Positions 29,507 through 36,827 of a stretch of 64,000 nucleotides of DNA are shown here, piece after piece. A program made the translations under genes and the position numbers. Origin of the DNA: Meridianimarinicoccus sp. MJW13 (GTDB lineage: Bacteria; Pseudomonadota; Alphaproteobacteria; Rhodobacterales; Rhodobacteraceae); assembly GCF_014901205.1 (NCBI RefSeq), contig NZ_JACNMU010000003.1, positions 1-64,000 of the forward strand, read 5' to 3'. The first letter of the stretch is position 1. Each line of letters starts with the position of its first letter. The notes under the pieces were generated by a model. The model did no database searches. It worked only from the letters and a program-made list of their open reading frames with translations, and had not been told where the DNA came from.

Positions 29507-30095
29507 TCCTCGCGTCGTTATCATCCTGCTCAGGCAGCCGCGTCTAGATGATCCCAACGAAATGAGGACGGATCCCTTGTGGGAATTCGGCAGCTTCGGG
29601 TGCACCGGTTGCCACCGAAGGAACCTGATGAACCCCAAAAGGCTGAACGAACACAACGGCTCACAGTTTGCCTTTGCCCAGAATGGCCGACTGGGGGTCA
29701 AGCTTGTCCATGTCACCCCGCCCATGCGAATGCTGCACCACGGTCTGTTCGGCGAGGCCACCTGGCGACCGGCCGAAATGCCGCTGTGCTACGACAGCGC
29801 GCCGACGCTGGTGACAAATTTCGCCGGCTCCGATGTCCCCTCCCTCATCCACATGATCCGAGATGTTCGGCGCGCAAGTCTCGTTGCGCAGTTTTCCAGC
29901 AAGTTCCGGTCGCGGCGGCGGCCTTTGCCAGACCGCGTCGGGCAAGAGGTTCTGGAGGTCTACCATCGATTCCGCGCGAACGGGGCCGCAGTGGCGCAGG
30001 CCTATGAAGATGCCCTTCCCTTTCCGCCACCTTGCAGTGATCGAGACAGGGAAGCGACCTACCAGCGCCTTCTGGACCGGTCCATCGGACCATAG
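29496..30095 (+). CDS. Unknown protein with CxxCH motif, partner of the Nmad3-like gene
   Basis: 199 residues from a GTG at 29496 with GGGAG 8 bases upstream; the gene overlaps the Nmad3-like gene by 11 bases. N-terminal hydrophobic strand RVVIILLRQPR, then DPLWEFGSFGCTGCHRRNLMNP with a CxxCH motif that may bind zinc (or haem, but no signal peptide is present, so c-type haem is unlikely). LVHVTPPMRM and a middle YDSAPTLV follow, with a charged helical C-terminus. I do not recognise the family. The context suggests a joint function with the upstream protein. Confidence 0.7.
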   Translation: MRDSPRVVIILLRQPRLDDPNEMRTDPLWEFGSFGCTGCHRRNLMNPKRLNEHNGSQFAFAQNGRLGVKLVHVTPPMRMLHHGLFGEATWRPAEMPLCYDSAPTLVTNFAGSDVPSLIHMIRDVRRASLVAQFSSKFRSRRRPLPDRVGQEVLEVYHRFRANGAAVAQAYEDALPFPPPCSDRDREATYQRLLDRSIGP

Positions 30096-30234
30096 ACGAC
30101 GCGCGATGTTCAGACATATGTCTTTTTTCGGTCGAGGGGGTTGCATGGCCGGGGGCATGTGAAAAGCGCAGACGCCCGCAATATCGAACGGACGGGTGTA
30201 TCGACGGGTCGATCCCTTCCCCCGAAAAGACGCC

Positions 30235-31446
30235 TCAGATCGCCGACAGCCCGGCATTTGTGTTCAGCAGGAACTGCGAGAACATCGGGCTGCTGGCGGC
30301 CCCGATACCGCGGGCATTATGGCCGATGTTTCCGGCGTCGATTCGGGGTTCGATCAATCCCCGCTTGTCCTGATTGACCAGATACCGCCGGGTTCTCTCG
30401 ACCAGTTCGTCCCGCACGTCTGTCGGGAAGGCCCCGTCGATCACCACCGCTTCGAAATCGATGACCGAACAGATCGACAGCGAGGCCTTGGCCAGTTCCT
30501 GCGCGGTCTGGCCGATCCACGGCTCCACATAGCGGGTCAGGCCGCTCCAGTCCTGAGGTTGTCGCCACAAGACCGCCGGATCGATCCCGGCCTCGACAAG
30601 GCGCGCTTCCAGCAGATGGATCGAGGCGACGTCGATCAGTTGCTGGGCTTCTCCCAGCGGTCCGGTGCTGCGCATGGATCCAAGCGCGCCGGCATTGCCA
30701 CGGGTTCCCTCGAACACCGTTCCGTTCAGAACCACGCCGCCGCCAACGAACGACCCAATGAAGAAATAGGCATAGTCCCGGTACGCGTGCGTGCGTCCGT
30801 AAAGATGTTCCGCCTGGCACGCGGCGGTGCCGTCATTGACGATGAACACCGGCAGATCGCTGAAGGCCGCGACCTCAGCCTTGAAGTCAATGTCCTTCCA
30901 TGAGCGGAACTTCTCGGCGGCGAGACCCGCAAGGTCATGCCATTTCCATAGCTCGAACGGCGTGCCGATACCGACCCCGCACACCCGATGCCGCAGATTT
31001 GCCGGCAGGCGCCCGACAAGGGTTGCCAGCCCGTCTTTCAGAAAGCCGAACACGGCGTCGGGCATGGGATACTGGTAGGTCGTGTGCATCTGTCCGCGCA
31101 CCGTGCCCGACAGATCCAGAAGCACCAGATCGGCGCTGCGGCGGCCGATCTTCAACCCGATGGAAAACACGCCATCGGGATCCAGTTCCATGGGGATAGA
31201 GGGCTTGCCGACCTTGCCGCGCACCGGTTTGCCACGCCGGACCAGACCGTCTGCTTCAAGGTTGCGCAGGATGGTGGACACCGTGGGTTTGGACAGCCCG
31301 GTGCGACGCGCCAGTTCGGCAGCGGGAACGGCGCGTTCGAACTGCAAAATGGAAAGGATCAGGCGCTCGTTATAGTCGCGGATGCCGCTTTGATTTACGC
31401 CTGCCCGCTTTGCGCTGATGCTGTCTCCGTCCATGGCGCGGACCAT
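30235..31446 (-). CDS. frcR: ROK-family transcriptional regulator of the fructose operon (FrcR-like)
   Basis: 403 residues. N-terminal winged helix (about residues 22-80, ELARRTGLSKPTVSTILRNLE) followed by a ROK sugar-kinase-like domain (SIGLKIGRRSADLVLLDL; GVGIGTPFE; FFIGSFVGGGVVLNG). The ROK zinc cysteine cluster is not obvious, as in many regulatory members. The ATG at 31446 has GGGGGAGG; the longer frame to 31479 is not needed. It is divergent from frcB with a XylR-like operator between them. The name is by analogy with the rhizobial frc locus. Confidence 0.85.
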   Translation of the reverse strand: MVRAMDGDSISAKRAGVNQSGIRDYNERLILSILQFERAVPAAELARRTGLSKPTVSTILRNLEADGLVRRGKPVRGKVGKPSIPMELDPDGVFSIGLKIGRRSADLVLLDLSGTVRGQMHTTYQYPMPDAVFGFLKDGLATLVGRLPANLRHRVCGVGIGTPFELWKWHDLAGLAAEKFRSWKDIDFKAEVAAFSDLPVFIVNDGTAACQAEHLYGRTHAYRDYAYFFIGSFVGGGVVLNGTVFEGTRGNAGALGSMRSTGPLGEAQQLIDVASIHLLEARLVEAGIDPAVLWRQPQDWSGLTRYVEPWIGQTAQELAKASLSICSVIDFEAVVIDGAFPTDVRDELVERTRRYLVNQDKRGLIEPRIDAGNIGHNARGIGAASSPMFSQFLLNTNAGLSAI

Positions 31447-31485
31447 ATGTGCCTCCCCCTTAAAAGGAAAGATACACACGCACCC

Positions 31486-31510
31486 TTAGTAAGTAAAGTT
31501 TACAAACTAA
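31486..31510. promoter_or_regulatory. ROK-type operator between frcR and frcB
   Basis: Inverted repeat with arms TTAGTAAGTAAA (31486-31497) and TTTACAAACTAA (31499-31510), 10 of 12 positions symmetric around a single base. It closely resembles the TTAGTTTGTT-type operator of XylR and other ROK repressors. A possible -35 (TTTACA) lies inside it and a possible -10 (TAGAAT, 31524-31529) just after, so binding would block frcB transcription. Confidence 0.65.
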
Positions 31511-31627
31511 TTGACGAAACCAGTAGAATCAGGTCTTTTAGGGTCGGACCTGCCAGGTTTCACCGCGGTGAGCGCGGAAACGGAAACCCCGGTCCAGAAC
31601 GAAATTCGCTTCGTGTGGGAGGAAAAC

Positions 31628-32638
31628 ATGAAAGCTCTATTGACCACCTCGGCCCTGGGCCTGAGCCTGTGCGCAGGTGCCGCCTTTGCCGATACCAACG
31701 CCTGCCTGATCACCAAGACCGACACCAATCCCTTCTTCGTCAAGATGAAGGAAGGCGCCACGGCGGCTGCCGAACAACATGGCATCACCCTGTCGACCTT
31801 TGCCGGAAAATACGACGGCGATGTCGAAACCCAGGTGGCCTCGGTCGAGACCTGCATCGCGTCCGGCGCCAAGGGTATCCTGATCACCCCGACCGACAGC
31901 CGCGCGCTGGTGCCGGTTATCACCCAAGCCCGCGACGCCGGGATCCTCGTCATCGCGCTGGACACGCAGTTCGAACCGGCCGACGCGGCTGACGCGACCT
32001 TTGCCACCGACAACTTCAAGGCCGGGGTTCTGATCGGCCAATGGGCGCGTGCCACGATGGGGGACGACGCGGCCAACGCCAAGATCGCGCTGCTGGATCT
32101 GAACGCCTCGGAAGTCTCGGTCGACTACCAGCGCAACAACGGCTTTCTTCAGGGCTTCGGCATCGACATCAAGGATCCCACCGACATCGGTGACGAAGAC
32201 GATCCGCGCATCGTCGGCAATGACGTGACCGACGGATCGCCCGATGGCGGACGGACCGCGATGGAGAACCTGCTGCAGATCGATCCGGACATCAATCTGG
32301 TCTACACCATCAACGAACCCGCCGCCGCCGGTGCCTATGAGGCGCTGAAATCCTTCGGCAAGGAAGAGGGCGTTCTGATCGTTTCGGTCGATGGTGGCTG
32401 CCCCGGCGTGAAGGACATTGCCGGCGGTGTGATCGGCGCAACCGCGATGCAGTTCCCGCTGCTGATGGCCTCCAAGGGCGTCGAGGCGATCGCGACCTTT
32501 GCCGAAACCGGCGAGAAGCCGCAGAACACCGAAGGACTGGATTTCTACAACACCGGTGTCGAGTTGGTGACCGACAAGCCCGTCGAGGGCCTTCCGTCGA
32601 TCACCTCGGAAGAAGGTCTGAAGAAGTGCTGGGGCTGA
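31628..32638 (+). CDS. frcB: Fructose ABC transporter, periplasmic binding protein
   Basis: 336 residues, signal peptide to about residue 21 (GAAFA-D). The mature start [20 protein letters not shown] and internal [34 protein letters not shown] and [11 protein letters not shown] match FrcB of rhizobia closely. Type I sugar-binding fold. The ATG at 31628 has a GGAGG site; upstream in-frame codons precede the promoter-proximal region. It is first in frcB-frcC-frcA, followed by a strong intercistronic hairpin. Confidence 0.92.
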   Translation: MKALLTTSALGLSLCAGAAFADTNACLITKTDTNPFFVKMKEGATAAAEQHGITLSTFAGKYDGDVETQVASVETCIASGAKGILITPTDSRALVPVITQARDAGILVIALDTQFEPADAADATFATDNFKAGVLIGQWARATMGDDAANAKIALLDLNASEVSVDYQRNNGFLQGFGIDIKDPTDIGDEDDPRIVGNDVTDGSPDGGRTAMENLLQIDPDINLVYTINEPAAAGAYEALKSFGKEEGVLIVSVDGGCPGVKDIAGGVIGATAMQFPLLMASKGVEAIATFAETGEKPQNTEGLDFYNTGVELVTDKPVEGLPSITSEEGLKKCWG

Positions 32639-32656
32639 TCCCCGGCTGACCATTTT

Positions 32657-32680
32657 GGCAGGGCGCCTTGGCGCCCTGCC
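32657..32680 (+). terminator. Intercistronic hairpin frcB/frcC
   Basis: Arms GGCAGGGCGC (32657-32666) and GCGCCCTGCC (32671-32680) with loop CTTG, 18 bases after the frcB stop. Probably a partial terminator or 3'-end stabiliser that raises binding protein over permease. Confidence 0.6.
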
Positions 32681-32753
32681 CGTTCTCGTCGTCCCCCCTA
32701 TTTTTTGACGGAATCTGACGCCGCAGCTATGCTTGACGGCAAGGGAGAGAGTC

Positions 32754-33836
32754 ATGTCTGAACCCACAAATCCTGCCCGCTCAGGCCAGGAATTTGAACA
32801 GGACCTGAACCGCAGCGACGCCAGGGTCGCCGAGTTCGAGGTCCAGAATCATACCCTGCTGGACCGTATCCAGCACCTGCTTCACAACAATCCCACGCTG
32901 GTTCCGGTGATCGTGCTGGTCCTCAGCCTTGTGGCCTTCGGGTTGATCGCGGGCGGAAAATTCTTCTCGGCCTTCAACCTCAGCCTGATCCTGCAGCAGG
33001 TGTCGATCATCGGCATCCTTGCCGCCGCCCAGTCGCTGATCATCATCACCGCCGGCATCGACCTGTCGGTCGCGGCCATCATGGTGTTGATGTCGGTCGT
33101 CATGGGCAATCTGGCGGTCTTCGCCGGTGTGCCCTCCGGCTTCGCCATTCTGGTCGGTCTGGCCGGCGGGGTCGGCGCGGGCCTGATGAACGGCTGGCTG
33201 ATCACCCGCGTCAAGCTTCCGCCCTTCATCACCACGCTCGGCACCTGGTCGATCTTCTATGCGCTTCTGCTGTGGCTCTCGGGCGCGCAGTCGATCCGCG
33301 GGCAGGACATCGATACCGAGGCGCCGTTCCTGAAGTTCTTCGGGGCGTCCTTCGACGTCGGCGGCGCACGCATTACGCTCAGCTCGATCCTGATGATCGT
33401 GGTCTTCGTCGTGCTGTGGTACATGCTGAACAAGACCGCCTGGGGTCGCCATGTCTATGCCATCGGCGACGACAAGGAGGCCGCCGATCTGTCGGGCATC
33501 CGCACCGACCGCACGCTGCTGTCGGTCTATGGGCTGTCGGGCTTCATCTGTGCGCTGGCGGGCTGGGCCTCGATCGGGCGGGTCGGGTCGATCTCGCCGC
33601 AATCCTTCTACGAAGGCAACCTGGATTCGATCACCGCCGTCGTGATCGGAGGCATCTCGCTGTTTGGCGGGCGCGGCTCGATCATGGGCGCGCTCTTTGG
33701 CGCGCTGATCGTCGGGGTGTTCCGCTCCGGCCTTCGCCTCTCGGGTGTTGATGTGCTGTGGCAGGTCTTCGCCATCGGCTGGCTTATCATCATCGCGGTC
33801 GCAATCGACCAATGGATCAGAAGGGTTTCGGCATGA
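32754..33836 (+). CDS. frcC: Fructose ABC transporter, permease
   Basis: 360 residues with about ten hydrophobic spans after a 40-residue cytoplasmic N-terminus. The LIIITAGIDLSVAAIMVLMS motif (near residue 95) and GRVGSISPQSFYEGNLDSI/TAVVIGGISLFGGRGSI segments are the RbsC/FrcC signature. ATG at 32754 with AGGGAGAGA. ATGA overlap with frcA. Confidence 0.92.
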   Translation: MSEPTNPARSGQEFEQDLNRSDARVAEFEVQNHTLLDRIQHLLHNNPTLVPVIVLVLSLVAFGLIAGGKFFSAFNLSLILQQVSIIGILAAAQSLIIITAGIDLSVAAIMVLMSVVMGNLAVFAGVPSGFAILVGLAGGVGAGLMNGWLITRVKLPPFITTLGTWSIFYALLLWLSGAQSIRGQDIDTEAPFLKFFGASFDVGGARITLSSILMIVVFVVLWYMLNKTAWGRHVYAIGDDKEAADLSGIRTDRTLLSVYGLSGFICALAGWASIGRVGSISPQSFYEGNLDSITAVVIGGISLFGGRGSIMGALFGALIVGVFRSGLRLSGVDVLWQVFAIGWLIIIAVAIDQWIRRVSA

Positions 33837-34618
33837 CGCAGACAGCAACCCCTGTCGTACAGGCCCGCGGGATCGTGAAGCGCTATGGCCACGTGACCGC
33901 AATCGACCACTCGGATTTCGAACTGCGCGCCGGCGAGGTTCTGGCGGTGATCGGCGACAACGGCGCCGGCAAGTCGTCGATCGTCAAGGCGATCTGCGGC
34001 GCCACCGTCCCCGATCAGGGCGAGATCCTGATCGAGGGAAAACCGGTCCGGTTCACCTCGCCGATCGAGGCGCGGGACATGGGGATCGAGATCGTCTACC
34101 AGAACCTCGCCCTGTCCCCGGCCCTGTCGATTGCCGACAACATGTTCACGGGGCGCGAAATCCGCAAGGAGGGCTGGATGGGCAAGTATCTACGGATGCT
34201 GGACAAACCCGCCATGGAGAAGTTCGCGCGTGACAAGCTGACCGAACTGGGGCTGATGACCGTGCAGTCGATCAAGCAGCCGGTCGAAACCCTGTCGGGC
34301 GGCCAGCGTCAGGGCGTCGCCGTCGCCCGCGCCGCGGCCTTCGCCACCAAGTTCATCATCATGGACGAACCGACGGCGGCCCTGGGCGTCAAGGAAAGCC
34401 GCAAGGTGCTGGAACTGATCCAGGATGTCCGGGCCCGCGGGATCCCGATCATCCTGATCAGCCACAACATGCCGCATGTGTTCGAGGTCGCCGACCGCAT
34501 CCACATCCACCGGTTGGGCAAGCGGCTTTGTACCATCGACCCCAAGGACTACACCATGTCCGACGCGGTCGCCTTCATGACTGGCGCCAAGGAGCCTCCG
34601 GCCCAGGACGCCGCCTGA
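33833..34618 (+). CDS. frcA: Fructose ABC transporter, ATP-binding protein
   Basis: 261 residues, a single ABC cassette (RbsA-type proteins usually have two). Walker A GDNGAGKSS near residue 43, signature LSGGQRQGVAVARAAAF, Walker B KFIIMDEPTAALGV, H-loop ISHN. The single-cassette length matches FrcA. No fructokinase gene (frcK of rhizobia) follows; a terminator does. Confidence 0.92.
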   Translation: MTQTATPVVQARGIVKRYGHVTAIDHSDFELRAGEVLAVIGDNGAGKSSIVKAICGATVPDQGEILIEGKPVRFTSPIEARDMGIEIVYQNLALSPALSIADNMFTGREIRKEGWMGKYLRMLDKPAMEKFARDKLTELGLMTVQSIKQPVETLSGGQRQGVAVARAAAFATKFIIMDEPTAALGVKESRKVLELIQDVRARGIPIILISHNMPHVFEVADRIHIHRLGKRLCTIDPKDYTMSDAVAFMTGAKEPPAQDAA

Positions 34619-34638
34619 CGGAAGCACGGGCTGTCAAT

Positions 34639-34668
34639 AGCGCCGCCGGACAGGAGTCCGGCGGCGCT
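34639..34668 (+). terminator. Terminator after frcA
   Basis: Perfect 13-bp arms AGCGCCGCCGGAC (34639-34651) and GTCCGGCGGCGCT (34656-34668), loop AGGA, followed by TTT. Confidence 0.75.
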
Positions 34669-34715
34669 TTGAGACCATCTCGCAAGATCGCCACCGTGGC
34701 CCAGCATTCGGCAAT

Positions 34716-35411
34716 CTACCGGACCAGAGGCATGTTTCTGAGAACGTGGATGAGACGCTGCCACTTTGGATCCGCGCCCGGTCGCCCCACAACATCGCGC
34801 CGGATCTCGATCATCACCGCCGCCTTGGCCGTTGCATCGATCACGCCGCCATAGGGCGTATTCAGACCGACATCATAGCCTGCATCCGCGAAATGCCGTG
34901 TCAGGGACCGGACCCAGCCAGCGGGCGTCAGATCCGCTGTGAACCCGATATCTATCTCGGGCCTTGGCCCGTCTGAGTGGCGCTCTATGAGCCAAGGCTC
35001 CAGGGGATAGGTGTGCAGGTCAATCAGCGTCGCACCCGCGGCGGCCTCCGACAGACGCGCCCAATGGGGGGCGTAGTAGCGCGCCAACAACTCGGCCCTT
35101 CGGGGGGCGGACAGATCCTTGCGAATGCGGTTCTGGCGGTGATCGTGCGTATACAGGGCGCCGCGACCGACCGTGGCCATCTCTTCGCGGCTATCGTCAT
35201 CGTAGCGTTCCACGTCGACAACGATCCGCGAGACCGGCGCCTCAATGATCTTTGCGTCCGGCCAGGCGTCGTGCGCCATCTGGTCTGTGAACAGGTCCGC
35301 CGACGCCAGGGCCTCACGCTCAACCGCGCTTCTTTCAACGAGGAAATCTGACCACGCCTCTTCGGGAATATGCAGGGATGCATGCGGAACGTGGACGGTC
35401 AGTTTGGGCAA
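34716..35411 (-). CDS. N-formylglutamate amidohydrolase family protein
   Basis: 231 residues from a TTG at 35411 that has a clear GGAGG site six bases upstream (on the minus strand). The frame stays open to 35525 but that extension has no likeness. Motifs are VHVPHASLHIP at the start, SRIVVDVERY near residue 68, IDLHTYP near residue 130 and a C-terminal EIRRDVV, all characteristic of the FGase (HutG-type) amidohydrolases. It is convergent with frcA. The real substrate is unclear; there are no histidine-utilisation genes nearby. Confidence 0.78.
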   Translation of the reverse strand: MPKLTVHVPHASLHIPEEAWSDFLVERSAVEREALASADLFTDQMAHDAWPDAKIIEAPVSRIVVDVERYDDDSREEMATVGRGALYTHDHRQNRIRKDLSAPRRAELLARYYAPHWARLSEAAAGATLIDLHTYPLEPWLIERHSDGPRPEIDIGFTADLTPAGWVRSLTRHFADAGYDVGLNTPYGGVIDATAKAAVMIEIRRDVVGRPGADPKWQRLIHVLRNMPLVR

Positions 35412-35797
35412 ATCTGTACCTCCGGTTGGTCGCGCTGCGCAAACGGGCATAAAATGCTCGACCCGGTGGGAGAGCAACTGGCGCGGGGGTCGCGCCAGCG
35501 CACGCAGGGACGACCGTGCTGGCAACAGGCACAGTTGGCAAGGGCGGTTCGAACACGGTGGTCAGCACACCAGGGGCACACCGGAACGATAGTGCCACGC
35601 AGCCGTTTCACCAGCGCAGCCGACATCCCGACGCCCCATGATCCATCTGGCCCGCAGCCCGCTTGGTAGCACCTTGCAAGCGGGTGCAGCCATTTCCAAG
35701 CCCCTGCCCCAAGGCCATTGCCAGCGCGATGGTGCGTGCCTACAGTTTCATCACAATACGGGTGTAAAACCTGAAAAATGCTCTTGGGAGGAATGAC
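35412..35797. promoter_or_regulatory. Divergent region before the AfuA-like operon
   Basis: 386 bases. It must hold the afuA promoter near the right end, where there is an AT-rich stretch (about 35747-35780). A cysteine-rich minus-strand frame (35399-35626, 75 codons) occupies the left half and is described under findings; it is not called as a gene because its third-position G+C (about two thirds) is below the strong bias of the flanking genes. Confidence 0.4.
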
Positions 35798-36823
35798 ATG
35801 ACCAGAACCAACCTGATGCTCTGTGCATCACTGGCGGCCTTTGGATTTGCGGCAAGTGCTGCCAATGCGGACAAGCTGACACTCTACTGCAGTGCCGAGG
35901 AAGAGTGGTGCCAGGCGATGGCCCGTGGCTTTGAAGATGCCACCGGAATCGACGTCAACATGACCCGCAAGTCGTCTGGCGAAACCTTCGCGCAGCTGCG
36001 TGCCGAGGCCAGCAATCCCAAGGGGGACATCTGGTGGGGCGGCACCGGGGATCCGCATCTTCAGGCGGCGGAAGCAGGACTTTCGCAGGAGTACATCTCG
36101 CCGATGCGGGACCAGCTTCACCCCTGGGCGATCGCCCAGGCCGAAAGCGCTGGCAACCGGACGATCGGCATCTATTCCGGGGCCCTGGGCTATGGCTACA
36201 ACAACGATCTTCTGGCGGCCAACAACCTGCCGGAACCCGCGTGCTGGAAAGATTTGCTGAAGCCTGAATACAAGGGCCATGTGCAGATGGCGAACCCGAA
36301 CTCCTCGGGCACCGCCTATACGACGCTCGCCTCGATGGTGCAGCTGTTCGGCGAGGACGAGGGCTTCGAGTTCATGAAGGGCCTGCACGCCAACATCAAC
36401 CAGTACACCAAGTCGGGATCGGCGCCGATCAAGGCCGCTGGCCGTGGCGAGACCACCATCGGCATCGTCTTCATGCATGACGCCGTGGCACAGGCGGTCG
36501 CCGGGTTCCCCGTCACCGTGGTGGCGCCTTGCGAGGGCACCGGTTATGAAATCGGGTCGATGTCGATCATCGAAGGCGCGCGCAACCTGGAGGAAGCCCA
36601 GAAATTCTATGACTGGGCGCTGACCGCCGAGGCGCAGAACCTCTCCCTTGAGGTCAACTCGTTTCAGGTCATGTCGAACGTGAATGCTCAGGCGTCAGAC
36701 AAGGCCCCGGACATGTCGAAAATCAATCTGATCGACTATGACTTCGTGAAGTACGGCTCGTCCGACGAACGCAAGCGTCTGCTGCAGAAATGGGACGAGG
36801 AGGTCTCGGTCCTACCGCAGTAA
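35798..36823 (+). CDS. AfuA-like periplasmic binding protein (probable sugar-phosphate ABC transporter)
   Basis: 341 residues with signal peptide (about 1-24, AANA-D). Annotated in most genomes as ferric-iron binding (FbpA family), but the ferric-ligand tyrosine pair of FbpA is absent. The segments KSSGETFAQLRAEA, GGTGDPHLQAAE, FMHDAVAQ and APCEGTGYEIGSMSI resemble AfuA, which was shown to bind hexose phosphates. It is followed after 4 bases by the permease, then an ATPase, then a convergent phosphatase gene, which fits phosphorylated sugar uptake. Confidence 0.78.
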   Translation: MTRTNLMLCASLAAFGFAASAANADKLTLYCSAEEEWCQAMARGFEDATGIDVNMTRKSSGETFAQLRAEASNPKGDIWWGGTGDPHLQAAEAGLSQEYISPMRDQLHPWAIAQAESAGNRTIGIYSGALGYGYNNDLLAANNLPEPACWKDLLKPEYKGHVQMANPNSSGTAYTTLASMVQLFGEDEGFEFMKGLHANINQYTKSGSAPIKAAGRGETTIGIVFMHDAVAQAVAGFPVTVVAPCEGTGYEIGSMSIIEGARNLEEAQKFYDWALTAEAQNLSLEVNSFQVMSNVNAQASDKAPDMSKINLIDYDFVKYGSSDERKRLLQKWDEEVSVLPQ

Positions 36824-36827
36824 ACCG

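Noticed and set aside
30112-30128. AGACATATGTCT followed by five T as a terminator
   Set aside because: The palindrome leaves only a 4-bp stem once a loop is allowed; too weak to call, though it lies just after the Nmad3-like pair.
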